DNA of 64,000 nucleotides from JAGIBJ01 sp032119595. Lineage in GTDB: Bacteria; Actinomycetota; Thermoleophilia; Solirubrobacterales; Solirubrobacteraceae. Location: assembly GCA_032119595.1 (NCBI GenBank), contig JAUMBQ010000006.1:992001-1056000 (forward strand), read 5' to 3'. A program made the position numbers and the translations under genes. Positions 31,800-40,057 of this stretch are shown here, piece after piece. The notes beneath the pieces are model-generated. The model saw only the letters and a list, made by a program, of their open reading frames with translations. It did no database searches and was not told the DNA's origin. Position 1 is the stretch's first letter; every line of letters starts with the position of its first letter.

Positions 31800-32831
31800 C
31801 TAGAGCTCGAGCACGATCCGCTCGCAGGCGGCGCGGCTCACGCAGATCATCATGCGGTCGCCCGCGGCCTGTTCGTCGGCGGTGAGGACGGAGTCGCGAT
31901 GGTCGATGAGGCCTTCCAGGACCGGGGTTTCGCAGGTGCCGCACGTGCCTTCTTCGCACGAGGAGAGCACGAGTCCGCCGGCGTCGCGGACCTTGTCGAG
32001 GACTGACTCGCCAGGCTCGACCGTGATCGTGTGGCCGGAGAGCAGCAGGTCGACCTGGAACGGCTCCGGCCACACGACCTCGCCGAGTTCGCGCGGCACG
32101 AACCGCTCCAGGTGGAGGGCGCCTGGCAGCCACCCGGCCGCCTTCGACGCCGCCTCGACCGCGGTCATCATCGACTCGGGTCCGCAGCAGTAGACGTCGG
32201 TGACGGGGTCGGGGCCCGCGAGTTCGGCGGGGATGTCGAGGCGGCCGACCGAGCGGCTCGGAGCGAGGCGCACCTTGCCCGGGTAGTCGCCGGCAAGCTG
32301 TTGCGCGAACGCCATGCCCTCGATCGACTTGCCGCCATACGCCAGCGTCCAGCGTGCGCCGGCCGCCTCAGCCGCGCGGACCATCGGGAGGATCGCGGTG
32401 ATCCCGATGCCACCGGCGATGAAGCGATACGACGGCGCGATCTCAAACGCGAAGTGGTTGCGCGGGCCTCGGATCGCGACCGACTCGCCGGGCAGGAGCG
32501 TCTCGTGCACCGCGACCGAGCCGCCACGACCGCCGTCCTCGCGCAGCACCGCGATCCGGAAGCACGATCGGTCGTCCGGGTCGCCACAGAGCGAGAACTG
32601 GCGCACGAGCGGATCGGCATCGATCGCGCGGTCCGGGTCGCCAGTCGGCGCGTCGGGGAGTTGCGTCGGCGTCGGCAGGATCACGTCGATGTGGGAGCCG
32701 GGCTGCCATTGAGGGAGGTCGGCTCCGGATGGGTCGCGAAGGGTGAGCGAGACGACCCCGGGCACGAGCTGGGTGCGCTCGTCAACGACGAGCAGGCGGT
32801 CGGACTCCAGGGCGCTTCCGGGCGAGTTCAT
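31800..32831 (-). CDS. PDR/VanB-type ferredoxin-reductase (FMN, NAD, 2Fe-2S)
   Basis: 343-residue electron-transfer protein of the phthalate-dioxygenase-reductase type. The N-terminal flavin barrel has QWQPGSHIDVI and LVRQFSLCGDPDD (the RxYS-like FMN motif); the NAD domain has GGIGITAILPMV and DVYCCGPESMM; the C-terminal plant-type [2Fe-2S] domain has SCEEGTCGTCETPV and a last Cys in MMICVSRA. Such proteins pass electrons from NADH to Rieske oxygenases or P450s. No oxygenase is adjacent in this window; the divergent gene is a FAD-linked oxidase. The start is ATG 32831 with an AGGAG very close (2 nt). Confidence 0.93.
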   Translation of the reverse strand: MNSPGSALESDRLLVVDERTQLVPGVVSLTLRDPSGADLPQWQPGSHIDVILPTPTQLPDAPTGDPDRAIDADPLVRQFSLCGDPDDRSCFRIAVLREDGGRGGSVAVHETLLPGESVAIRGPRNHFAFEIAPSYRFIAGGIGITAILPMVRAAEAAGARWTLAYGGKSIEGMAFAQQLAGDYPGKVRLAPSRSVGRLDIPAELAGPDPVTDVYCCGPESMMTAVEAASKAAGWLPGALHLERFVPRELGEVVWPEPFQVDLLLSGHTITVEPGESVLDKVRDAGGLVLSSCEEGTCGTCETPVLEGLIDHRDSVLTADEQAAGDRMMICVSRAACERIVLEL

Positions 32832-32916
32832 GGCTCCTTCAGGGCACCGGGAATGGGGGTGGTCCGGTGCGCGTTTGCTTGCCTGGCAGACGGTAGGCGC
32901 CGGGTGCTCGACTCGA

Positions 32917-32934
32917 TTTGGCCAGCGGGCCAAA
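32917..32934. promoter_or_regulatory. Palindrome in reductase/FAD-oxidase divergent region
   Basis: Arms TTTGGCC and GGCCAAA around AGCG, 39 nt before the FAD-oxidase start and 86 nt before the reductase start; a possible shared operator. Confidence 0.4.
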
Positions 32935-32972
32935 CGTTCGGCGCGCGCTTGGTGCAATCGTTTGCCTCGCCT

Positions 32973-34319
32973 ATGAGCGCCACCGAACTTCGCACCGCCG
33001 GCCGCGACGCCGTCCTGGGCCTGGCCGTCGAATTGCGCGAGCTCCTCGGGCCCCGCCGAGCGACGATCGAGATCCGAGCGCGCGAGAAGGCGTCGCTGGA
33101 TGGGTCGACGATGTCGCCCGTGATCAGCGACCAATACCCGCTCGGGTTGGCGGACCTCGTGGCCTACCCCGCGAACGCCGAGGAGATCGCGGTGGTGGTT
33201 TCGGCGGCGGTCCGCCACGGCGTGCCGATCACGACCCGCGGCAAGGGCACCGGGAACTACGGCCAGGCGATCCCGATGCACGGCGGCCTGGTGCTCGACA
33301 CCACGAAAGCGCAGGCGATCGTGGAGGTCGGCGACGGCTTCGTCACGGCCGAGTGCGGCGCGCGGAACATCGCGTTGGAGACGGCCGCACGGGCGACCGG
33401 CCAGCAACTGTGGATGTATCCGTCGACGGCCCAGTCGACGATCGGCGGCTTCCTCGGCGGCGGCTCCGGCGGCACGGGCACGATCAAACACGGGTCGAAC
33501 TGGGGCGGGTTCGTCGCCGCGCTCGATGTCGTGCATGCCACGCCCGATCCGACCTTCATCCATTTGGCCGGCGAGGAGGCCCAGCCGTACGTACACTCGT
33601 ATGGGGTCGGCGGGGTGATCGCGCGGGCGACGGTGAAGCTTGAGCCGCTGCAAGAGTGGCAGTGCCTCTACGCGTCGTTCGACGACTTCCACGACGCGTT
33701 TGCCGTGCTCCGCGAGATCCGCCAGCTGGAGCCCCTGCCGCGGCTCGTGTCTGCCGACCCGCCGCGGATCGTCGACGCGCTCCCGGTCGACGAGGCGATG
33801 CCGCAGGGGCGCGCGAGCCTGCGGGCGATTCTGGATGTCGCGACGGTCGACCAGGCCAGGCGGCTCGTGGAGTCGCGGCGCGGCCGGGTCGAGGCGGTGC
33901 GCGAGGGCGCGCAGGCGCCGATGGCCCTCAGCATGCTCAGCTACAACCACCCGGTCTGGTGGCTGATGCGCGCCCAGCCGGTGCCGTGGTTCCACATCGA
34001 GGTCGCCGGAGAGGCGCTCATCGACCGCATCGACGAGGTCCACGACGTCCTCCCCGAAGCCGTCCTCCACATCGAGGCGGGCCACACCGTCCCGATCGGC
34101 ATGCTGGCGGCGCGGTACACGCACCCAGGCCAGGTCTACGAGGGCATGGCGGCCCTCGACCAGCTCGGCGTCGGCACCCACAATCCCCACCAATGGTTCG
34201 TCGACCGCGACGTGGAGCACGTCAAGGCGCTCGCCAAACGCACCGACCCCCAAGGCCTCCTGAACCCCGGCAAGTGGGCCGAGGGCGACAGCCCGTTCCC
34301 GCCGGGGACGTGGAGCTGA
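32973..34319 (+). CDS. FAD-linked oxidase (PCMH-type, GlcD/lactate-dehydrogenase-like)
   Basis: 448 residues. The FAD-binding PCMH domain is clear: VAYPANAEEIAVVVSAAVRHGVPITTRGKGTGNYGQ, GLVLDTTKAQAIVEVGDGFVTAECGAR and STIGGFLGGGSGG. Members oxidise hydroxyacids, phenols or sugar alcohols; the C-terminal half (YNHPVWWLMR, VEHVKALAKRTDPQGLLNPGK) ends with the 'DP.G.LNPGK' motif of GlcD-like enzymes. The substrate is unknown. The start is ATG 32973; longer in-frame starts reach back through the divergent region but look non-coding. It may form a catabolic unit with the divergent reductase. A dispersed hairpin repeat follows 33 nt after the stop. Confidence 0.9.
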   Translation: MSATELRTAGRDAVLGLAVELRELLGPRRATIEIRAREKASLDGSTMSPVISDQYPLGLADLVAYPANAEEIAVVVSAAVRHGVPITTRGKGTGNYGQAIPMHGGLVLDTTKAQAIVEVGDGFVTAECGARNIALETAARATGQQLWMYPSTAQSTIGGFLGGGSGGTGTIKHGSNWGGFVAALDVVHATPDPTFIHLAGEEAQPYVHSYGVGGVIARATVKLEPLQEWQCLYASFDDFHDAFAVLREIRQLEPLPRLVSADPPRIVDALPVDEAMPQGRASLRAILDVATVDQARRLVESRRGRVEAVREGAQAPMALSMLSYNHPVWWLMRAQPVPWFHIEVAGEALIDRIDEVHDVLPEAVLHIEAGHTVPIGMLAARYTHPGQVYEGMAALDQLGVGTHNPHQWFVDRDVEHVKALAKRTDPQGLLNPGKWAEGDSPFPPGTWS

Positions 34320-34351
34320 CGGACGACGCGCCGCGTCACCGCGTCGCCTCG

Positions 34352-34403
34352 GCGTGAGCGGCCAAAATGTGTTGCCAGGACAACACATTTTGGCCGTTCA
34401 CGC
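34352..34403. repeat. Dispersed hairpin repeat, loop CCAGGA
   Basis: 23-bp arms with one G:U-type mismatch around loop CCAGGA; sits 33 nt after the FAD-oxidase stop. Read in another frame it gives a false N-terminus beginning MCCPGNTFWPLT. Confidence 0.9.
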
Positions 34404-34443
34404 CTGACGGCCGGCAAACGGTTGCGACGCCCCCCACACGGGC

Positions 34444-34755
34444 TTAAGCCGCGTCGAAGACGGAGTGGTCGCCGACCCGCCGCCAGCGAATCGCGGGTTC
34501 GCCGTCGATTTCGATCCATTCCCACGTCGCGCGACCGTCGGGGTTCTTGAAGCTCCAGGTCATCTCCCAGATGCCCTTGGCCCCCTGGACCGGTTTCACG
34601 CGCAGCCCATTGGGCCAGGGGTCGTCCTCGCCTGCGGCCGCGCGGACGGCGGCATCGTGAAACGCCGGAAACGCGCGAGCGCGGAATGCCTCTCGATGCT
34701 CGCGTGCGAGTCGCTTGTAATCGCGATCGAACGAGGGCGTGGTCGAGAACTTCAG
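34444..34755 (-). CDS. RelE/ParE-superfamily toxin, apparent CTG start
   Basis: 103-residue protein in the frame that overlaps the antitoxin stop by the four bases CTGA. The sequence starts KFSTTPSFDRDYKRLAREHREAF and ends IRWRRVGDHSVFDAA; the 'F...F.RDYK.L' start and the 'I.WRRVGDH.VF' end are hallmarks of RelE-like mRNA interferases, with a WEMTWSFKNPDGRATWEW beta-sheet core. The frame has a TGA 42 nt upstream and no ATG, GTG or TTG before the core, so CTG at 34755 is the only sensible start. Such toxins cut mRNA on the ribosome or, in ParE members, block gyrase. It is co-transcribed and coupled with the AbrB-like antitoxin gene. Confidence 0.75.
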   Translation of the reverse strand: MKFSTTPSFDRDYKRLAREHREAFRARAFPAFHDAAVRAAAGEDDPWPNGLRVKPVQGAKGIWEMTWSFKNPDGRATWEWIEIDGEPAIRWRRVGDHSVFDAA

Positions 34756-35102
34756 GAGTCCGACTCCAGCTGATCCAAGTGCGCGAGAAATGCGTCGCCC
34801 GAGTCATGGGTCGCCTCTCGGCCGGCGGCGACATGCTCGTCGACCTCGCGCTCCTTGGCCTGCCAGCGCTCGGTCCAGAACCATGACTGCGCGGCCGGGA
34901 TCGCCCGCTGGGGAATGAGTTCGATCACCCCGTCGGCGCGCTCCCGCACCTCCACCTGCGCCCCGGGCTCGTCGAGTCCGGCGCGGCGACGCACATCAGC
35001 CGGGAGCGCGACGTTGCCGCGTGCCTGGATCGCGACGAACTTGCCCTCACTGACGAAGACCGTCTTCCCCGATGCCGGAACCTGCTGCCGCTTCGTGGCC
35101 AT
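34752..35102 (-). CDS. AbrB/SpoVT-type antitoxin
   Basis: 116-residue partner of the RelE-like toxin. Residues about 20-60 form a swapped-hairpin AbrB domain (VAIQARGNVALPADVRRRAGLDEPGAQVEVRERADGVIELIPQ), a DNA-binding fold common in antitoxins of the MazE/VapB kind. The C-terminal part (WQAKEREVDEHVAAGREATHDSGDAFLAHLDQLES) is acidic and helical and is the expected toxin-binding tail. The start is ATG 35102, 6 nt after a TACGCT box; overlapping dyads in the promoter suggest autoregulation. It lies 122 nt downstream of the pnkp stop on the same strand. Confidence 0.85.
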   Translation of the reverse strand: MATKRQQVPASGKTVFVSEGKFVAIQARGNVALPADVRRRAGLDEPGAQVEVRERADGVIELIPQRAIPAAQSWFWTERWQAKEREVDEHVAAGREATHDSGDAFLAHLDQLESDS

Positions 35103-35108
35103 CGATGC

Positions 35109-35153
35109 AGCGTAGCTGCGATGCAGCATTACGGCAATGCATCCGGACGAAAT
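35109..35153 (-). promoter_or_regulatory. Antitoxin promoter (TACGCT) with overlapping dyads
   Basis: On the minus strand TACGCT (35109-35114) lies 6 nt before ATG 35102. Around it are GCAGC/GCTGC and GCATT/AATGC dyads and a repeated CTGCATCG, a plausible autoregulatory operator. Confidence 0.5.
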
Positions 35154-35223
35154 CAGGAGGCGCTCGTCGAGCGCCGCAGTCTGAGCCGCCCACGCCCGCT
35201 GCGCCCGATCCGGCGCTGCGTGC

Positions 35224-37767
35224 CTACAGGCGGGGGTCGACCGCTTCGCTCTCGAGCGCCAGGACGGCAAACGAGCACTCGTGCACGCGGTAGAGCGGCT
35301 CCCGGCGCACGAACCGCTCCAGGGCCTCGATGCCGAGGCTGAACTCGCGAAGCGCCAGGCCTCGCTTGCGGCCGAGGCCTCGTTTGCGCAGCCGATCGAT
35401 CTGCGACGGCGACGAGTACTCGGGCCCGTAGATGATGCGCAAGTACTCAGCGCCGCGGCACTTGATTCCGGGCTGCAGCAGGCCCTTCTCGCCCTGAGCG
35501 ATGAAGCTGAACGGCTTGACGACCATGCCCTCGCCGCCCTCGGCCGTCATCGCTTCCCACCACGCGACGGCTTCGGCGACCGCGCCTTCATCGGAAAGGT
35601 CGACGACACGTCGGTCGGTCCGCTGCATCCATTCCGGGGCCGCCGCGACGAGCCGGTCGCAACGGTCGAGGTGCCATCCATGGTCGCGATCGGCGAACAC
35701 CCCGGGTTCGGCGGCGAGCACGTGAAACGGCGCGAGGCGCAGATCGTCGAGGCCTGAGACGGGCCAGACGTAGCGCCGGTAGGCCTCGGTGTACTGGTCG
35801 ATCTGCACAGCGCGATCCTGCGTGCGGCCAAGCAGCGCCGCGAGATCTAGCCCTCGGGCAGCACCCTGTTCCAGTGTCGACGTGGCTGCCACGAGCGCGC
35901 TGCGACCGGCCGCGCCGACCGACGCGTACTGATTGCGGATCAGGTCGCCGGCCTTCGCCGACCACGGCAGCAGCTCGCAGTCCAGCACCAGCCAGCTCGA
36001 TTCCAGCTCGTCGAACAGCCCAGCGGCCTCCGCGGCCGCGCGGACCTTTGCGAGCGCCCCTTCGGTCATCGCTCGGTCGTCGAAGAACGGGCGACCGGTG
36101 CGCGTATAGATCGCGCCGGTCTCACCGGTGTCGACCCCGAAGCGAGCCTCGGCCGCGTCCGCGTCGCGGCACACCACGACGATCGCGCGGGAGCCCATGT
36201 GCTTCTCTTCGCAGACCACCGTGGGGACGCCGGCCGACCGATAGTCAGCGAAGGCCTCGTCGGGATGCTCGAGCATTCCCGGGCGGGACGACGTCGCGGT
36301 CGGAGCCATCGTCGGCGGCAGGTAGACGAGCCAGCGCGGGTCCATCGCGAAGCGACTCATGACCTCGATCGCGGCCGTCGACTGTTCTTCGCGGACGGTG
36401 ACCGTGCGGGTGAGTCGTGTCTCGATGATCCGCTTGCCGGCAACATCCGCCAGGTCGAGCACGAACGGCGCGCGGTCCTCGATGGCTGGTACGGCGTCCG
36501 GTGCCACGAGCGGCTTGACCGGCTCGTAGTAGACCTCGCGCGCAGCGACCGAGACCACCTCGCGCTCCGGCCAACGCAGGGCCGTCAGGCTGCCACCGAA
36601 CACGCAGCCGGTGTCGATGTCGATGGTGTTGTTGACCCAGGTGGGGGTCGGCACCGGCGTGTGGCCGTACACGACGGTCCGTTTGCCGCGGTAACTGTCA
36701 GCCCACGCGAGGCGAACGGGGAGGCCGAACTCGTCGGTCTCGCCCGTCGTTTCGCCGAACAGCGCGAAGTCACGCACGCGCGGCGACGAACGCCCCTGGT
36801 ACTGCTCCTTCATGCCCGCGTGCGCGACGAGCAGGTCGCCGCCGTCGAGGATGACGTGGCTCACGAGGCCATGCAGGAACTCGCGCACTTCCTCAAGGAA
36901 CTCGGGCGGCTCATCGGCGAGCTGGGCAAGCGTCTCGGCCAGGCCGTGGTTGATCCGCACGTCGCGCCCGCCGAGCTTGCGCACGAGCTTGACGTCGTGG
37001 TTCCCCGGAACCGCGACGGCCGTGCCCGCGCGGACCATGCCCATCACGAGCCGCAACACCGCGGGCGTCGCCGGCCCACGGTCGACGTAGTCGCCGACGA
37101 ACACCGCGCGGCGGCCCTCCGGGGGCGTCACCGTGATGCCGTCGCTTGCTACCGCGTAGCCGAGGCGCTGCAGGAGCTCGACGAGTTCGACGTGGCAGCC
37201 GTGAACGTCGCCGATGATGTCGAAGGGGCCGGACTCGCCCGACCGATCGCTCCAGAGCGGTGCCCGGACCACCTCGGCTTCGTCGACCTCCTGCTCGTTG
37301 TGGAGCACCCACACGCGGCGGAACCCCTCGCGCTGCAGGCCCTTGATCGACTTGCGAAGCTGCGCGCTCTGGTTGCGGATGACGTGCGGACCGAAGTCGC
37401 GATCCGCGCGGGTCTTGTTGCGCGCCTGGCAGACGGACTCGGGGAGGTCGAGCACGATCGCGACCGGCATGAGGTCGTGTTGGCGCGCAAGTTCGACGAG
37501 CGACCGGCGGGATTCGCGCTGAACATTGGTCGCGTCGACGACCGTGAAGCGCGGCTGGGCGAGGCGACGCGCGGCGATGAAGTGCAGGACCGCGAAGGCA
37601 TCGCCGGTCGCCGCCTGGTCGTTTTGGTCGTCGGACACCAGCGCGCGGCAGGCGTCCGACGAGATCACCTCGGTCGGTAGAAAGTGCTTGCGCCCGAACG
37701 AGCTCTTGCCCGAGCCGGAGGGCCCGATGAGCACGACCAGACTGGGGTCGGGAAGGTCGATCCTCAT
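35224..37767 (-). CDS. pnkp: Polynucleotide kinase-phosphatase-ligase (RNA repair)
   Basis: 847-residue three-domain RNA end-healing and sealing enzyme. The N-terminal 5'-kinase has the P-loop GPSGSGKSS with Lys21-Ser22. The central metallophosphoesterase has GDVHGC (Asp187, His189), GDYVDRG, GNHD (Asn256-His257), AHAG (His316) and YGHTPVPT (His369), removing 2',3'-cyclic phosphate or 3'-phosphate. The C-terminal ligase-like adenylyltransferase has the nucleotidyl Lys522 in EEKHMGSRA, and GGEGMVVKP later. Residue positions match those published for the Clostridium thermocellum enzyme closely. Bacterial Pnkp seals RNA only with Hen1, whose gene precedes it and overlaps by ATGA. The operon repairs tRNAs or other RNAs cut by ribotoxins. 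Confidence 0.97.
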   Translation of the reverse strand: MRIDLPDPSLVVLIGPSGSGKSSFGRKHFLPTEVISSDACRALVSDDQNDQAATGDAFAVLHFIAARRLAQPRFTVVDATNVQRESRRSLVELARQHDLMPVAIVLDLPESVCQARNKTRADRDFGPHVIRNQSAQLRKSIKGLQREGFRRVWVLHNEQEVDEAEVVRAPLWSDRSGESGPFDIIGDVHGCHVELVELLQRLGYAVASDGITVTPPEGRRAVFVGDYVDRGPATPAVLRLVMGMVRAGTAVAVPGNHDVKLVRKLGGRDVRINHGLAETLAQLADEPPEFLEEVREFLHGLVSHVILDGGDLLVAHAGMKEQYQGRSSPRVRDFALFGETTGETDEFGLPVRLAWADSYRGKRTVVYGHTPVPTPTWVNNTIDIDTGCVFGGSLTALRWPEREVVSVAAREVYYEPVKPLVAPDAVPAIEDRAPFVLDLADVAGKRIIETRLTRTVTVREEQSTAAIEVMSRFAMDPRWLVYLPPTMAPTATSSRPGMLEHPDEAFADYRSAGVPTVVCEEKHMGSRAIVVVCRDADAAEARFGVDTGETGAIYTRTGRPFFDDRAMTEGALAKVRAAAEAAGLFDELESSWLVLDCELLPWSAKAGDLIRNQYASVGAAGRSALVAATSTLEQGAARGLDLAALLGRTQDRAVQIDQYTEAYRRYVWPVSGLDDLRLAPFHVLAAEPGVFADRDHGWHLDRCDRLVAAAPEWMQRTDRRVVDLSDEGAVAEAVAWWEAMTAEGGEGMVVKPFSFIAQGEKGLLQPGIKCRGAEYLRIIYGPEYSSPSQIDRLRKRGLGRKRGLALREFSLGIEALERFVRREPLYRVHECSFAVLALESEAVDPRL

Positions 37768-39155
37768 CGGCTGAACACCGCCATCTGCGTCGGCGAGCCA
37801 ACGGTCTCGTCGAGCGGACCGATCGGGGCGTACGTGACCGTGTAGCCATGGCGGTCGGCGACGCGGGCGCCCCAGGCCTGGAACTCCTCGCGCGTCCATT
37901 CGAAGCGGTGGTCGCGGTGGCGGAACCGGCCGGCGGGCAGCGACGGCCACATCACGTTGTACTCGGCATTTGGGGTGGTGACGATGACGGTCCCGGGGCG
38001 CGCCGTCCCGAACACGTTCTGCTCCGCTGCCGCAAGGCGCGGCTCATCGAGGTGCTCGATGACTTCCTGGAGGACGGCGGCGTCGTATCCGGCCAGGCGC
38101 TCGTCGCGGTAGGTGAGGGCACCGTGGAGCAGCGTGATCTTCTTGCGCTGGTCGTCCGGAAGGAGGTCGAGCTTCAGTCGGCGGCTGGCGATTTCAAGGG
38201 CGCGGATCGACACGTCGACCCCCACGACGGACTCGTAGCCGCCACGCATCAGTCGCTGCAGCAGCGCGCCGGGGCCGCAGCCGAGGTCCAGCACGCGGCG
38301 CGCGCCCGACGCTTTGACGGCGGCTTCGACGGCATCAAGGCGCTGGTCGCGCAGGCGCACGGTCTGCTCGAGTTCCGCCTCTTCGGCTTCCGCCGACGGG
38401 TCGGCGTCGTCGCGGCTGTCGCCCTCCAGCGCCTCGAGCTGCGCCGTGGCCGGTGAGTAGAGGCTCGCCTGATGCTTGAGGTAGCGCTTCACGATCAGCT
38501 CGCGCTCGGGGTGCTCGGGCAGCCACCCGGCGCCGCGGCGCATGAGCTTGTCGATCTCGGTGTCGTCGACCCAGTAGTGCTTGTCGTCGTCAAGCACCGG
38601 CAGGAGCACGTAGAGGTGACTGAGCAGGTCGGCGAGACGGACCGTCCCGGCCAGGTGGAGTTGCACGTAGCGGCTGTCGCCCCAATCGGGGTAGGCCGGG
38701 TCGAGGGCGATAGGACTCGCTTGGAGCGTGTAGCCGAGCGGCTCGAACAGGCGGCGCACGAGGTCGATACCGCCCCGAGCCGGCACGACCGGCAGAGTCG
38801 CTTCGAGCGGGATGGCCGAAGCAGCGAGCTCGGGGCGCGGGACGCAGTTGCCGGCCATCGCGCTCTTGAACACGGTGACGATGCCTACCGAGAGGAACGA
38901 CGACGCGACGTAGGGCCGGTCGTTGACGTACTCGGCGAGCGCGAACCCACCAGCGCCGCCGCCGCGCCGGACGAGCCCAACAGGGTCGATCTCAAGCATG
39001 AGCGCCGCAGTGCAGCGCTCGCCGCTTGCCTCGGGGTAGAAGACGTGCGCCTTCCCGAATGGCAGCGAGAACTCCTGCACGCGATCCGGGTGCTTGTGCA
39101 GCAGGAAGCCCAGGTCGGTGGCGTCCGGTCCGGTGAGCGTGATCGTCAAGAGCAA
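37764..39155 (-). CDS. hen1: 3'-terminal RNA ribose 2'-O-methyltransferase, partner of Pnkp
   Basis: 463 residues. The N-terminal domain (LLLTITLTGPDATDLGFLLHKHPDR...LPFGKAHVFYP) activates the Pnkp ligase; the C-terminal domain is a SAM methyltransferase (RVLDLGCGPGALLQRL) with the Mn-binding EVIEHLD motif, and methylates the 2'-OH at the break so that the same site cannot be cut again. The stop overlaps the pnkp start (ATGA). The family begins at 'LLTIT', which requires a TTG start at 39155; a TATCGT box lies 7 nt before it. A longer ORF begins with an ATG inside the hairpin repeat at 39190-39244 and is a mis-start. Confidence 0.95.
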   Translation of the reverse strand: MLLTITLTGPDATDLGFLLHKHPDRVQEFSLPFGKAHVFYPEASGERCTAALMLEIDPVGLVRRGGGAGGFALAEYVNDRPYVASSFLSVGIVTVFKSAMAGNCVPRPELAASAIPLEATLPVVPARGGIDLVRRLFEPLGYTLQASPIALDPAYPDWGDSRYVQLHLAGTVRLADLLSHLYVLLPVLDDDKHYWVDDTEIDKLMRRGAGWLPEHPERELIVKRYLKHQASLYSPATAQLEALEGDSRDDADPSAEAEEAELEQTVRLRDQRLDAVEAAVKASGARRVLDLGCGPGALLQRLMRGGYESVVGVDVSIRALEIASRRLKLDLLPDDQRKKITLLHGALTYRDERLAGYDAAVLQEVIEHLDEPRLAAAEQNVFGTARPGTVIVTTPNAEYNVMWPSLPAGRFRHRDHRFEWTREEFQAWGARVADRHGYTVTYAPIGPLDETVGSPTQMAVFSR

Positions 39156-39162
39156 GCGGTCG

Positions 39163-39168
39163 ACGATA
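39163..39168 (-). promoter_or_regulatory. -10 box TATCGT of hen1-pnkp operon
   Basis: On the minus strand TATCGT lies 7 nt before TTG 39155, supporting a leaderless mRNA. Confidence 0.5.
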
Positions 39169-39189
39169 CCGGCGGGCGGGCCGCGGCCA

Positions 39190-39244
39190 GGCGTGAGCGG
39201 CCAAAATGTGTCGTCAGGACAACACATTTTGGCCGTTCAGCGCC
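39190..39244. repeat. Dispersed hairpin repeat, loop TCAGGA
   Basis: Arms of about 22 bp (GGCGTGAGCGGCCA... and complement with small slips), 23 nt after the NarL-regulator stop and 35 nt before the hen1 start. It encodes the false hen1 N-terminus MCCPDDTFWPLTP on the minus strand. Confidence 0.9.
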
Positions 39245-39267
39245 GATGGTTTCGGGCGCGGTTCTGC

Positions 39268-39924
39268 TCAGCTCGCTCGTAGATGCGTCAGGACGGCCAT
39301 GACGCGGCGGTGCTCGGCTCGCTCCTGGCCGACGCCGAGCTTGGTGAAGACGTTCGAGGCGTGCTTCTCCACGACGGTCGCTGAGATGTCGAGTTCGGCG
39401 GCAATGCCGGGGTTGGAGCGGCCTTCGGCCATGAGTTCGAGGACCTGGTGCTCGCGCGGGGTGAGGGTGTCGAGCTTGGAGTCGCGGCGCTTGCGGCCGA
39501 TCATGCGCGACACGACCTCGGCGTCGAGGGCGGAGCCGCCGGCCGCGACACGGCGGACGTCCTGCGTGAACGATTCGACGTCGGCGACGCGATCTTTCAG
39601 CAGGTAGCCGACGCCGCCCGCATCGCCACCCACGAGGTCGAGCGCGTACCGCTCCTCGACGAACTGCGACAGCACCAGCACGCCGATCCCCGGCAACTCT
39701 TCGCGGATCTGAAGGGCGGCGCGGACCCCGTCGTCAGTGTGGTCGGGCGGCATCTGCACGTCGATGATCGCCACGTCCGGCCGGTGCTCGCGGACGGCCT
39801 CCAGCAGTCCGACGGCATCGCCGGCTTGCGCGACGACCTCGAACCCGGCATCTGTCAGCAGCCGCACCACGCCCTCACGCAGCAGGACCTGGTCTTCGCC
39901 GACGACGATCCGGAGTCCGGGCAT
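39268..39924 (-). CDS. NarL/FixJ-family response regulator (orphan)
   Basis: 218 residues. The receiver domain has the acidic pair ED (10-11), the phospho-acceptor Asp55 in IIDVQMPP, and the conserved Lys in GYLLKDRVADV. The C-terminal LuxR-type helix-turn-helix reads LTPREHQVLELMAEGRSNPGIAAELDIS..VVEKHASNVFTKLGV. No kinase is adjacent; the HisKA_3 kinase at 28670-29845 is of the type that pairs with such regulators. The start is ATG 39924 behind a TAGCGT box; the frame is open upstream into the hairpin at 40058, giving a false start MCCQGNRFWPLT. Confidence 0.95.
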   Translation of the reverse strand: MPGLRIVVGEDQVLLREGVVRLLTDAGFEVVAQAGDAVGLLEAVREHRPDVAIIDVQMPPDHTDDGVRAALQIREELPGIGVLVLSQFVEERYALDLVGGDAGGVGYLLKDRVADVESFTQDVRRVAAGGSALDAEVVSRMIGRKRRDSKLDTLTPREHQVLELMAEGRSNPGIAAELDISATVVEKHASNVFTKLGVGQERAEHRRVMAVLTHLRAS

Positions 39925-39931
39925 GCCCGCG

Positions 39932-39937
39932 ACGCTA
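39932..39937 (-). promoter_or_regulatory. -10 box TAGCGT of leaderless response-regulator gene
   Basis: On the minus strand TAGCGT lies 7 nt before ATG 39924. Confidence 0.55.
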
Positions 39938-40057
39938 CTCGCGCGAGCCCGCCCCGACCCCCTCCAGATGTCCAAGAAAAAGGGGAGGGAGGGGCCAGCG
40001 AACAGGAGCCAACGCTGGCTGCGACGCCGACGGGCCAAGGCGAGCCAGCGCCGAAAC

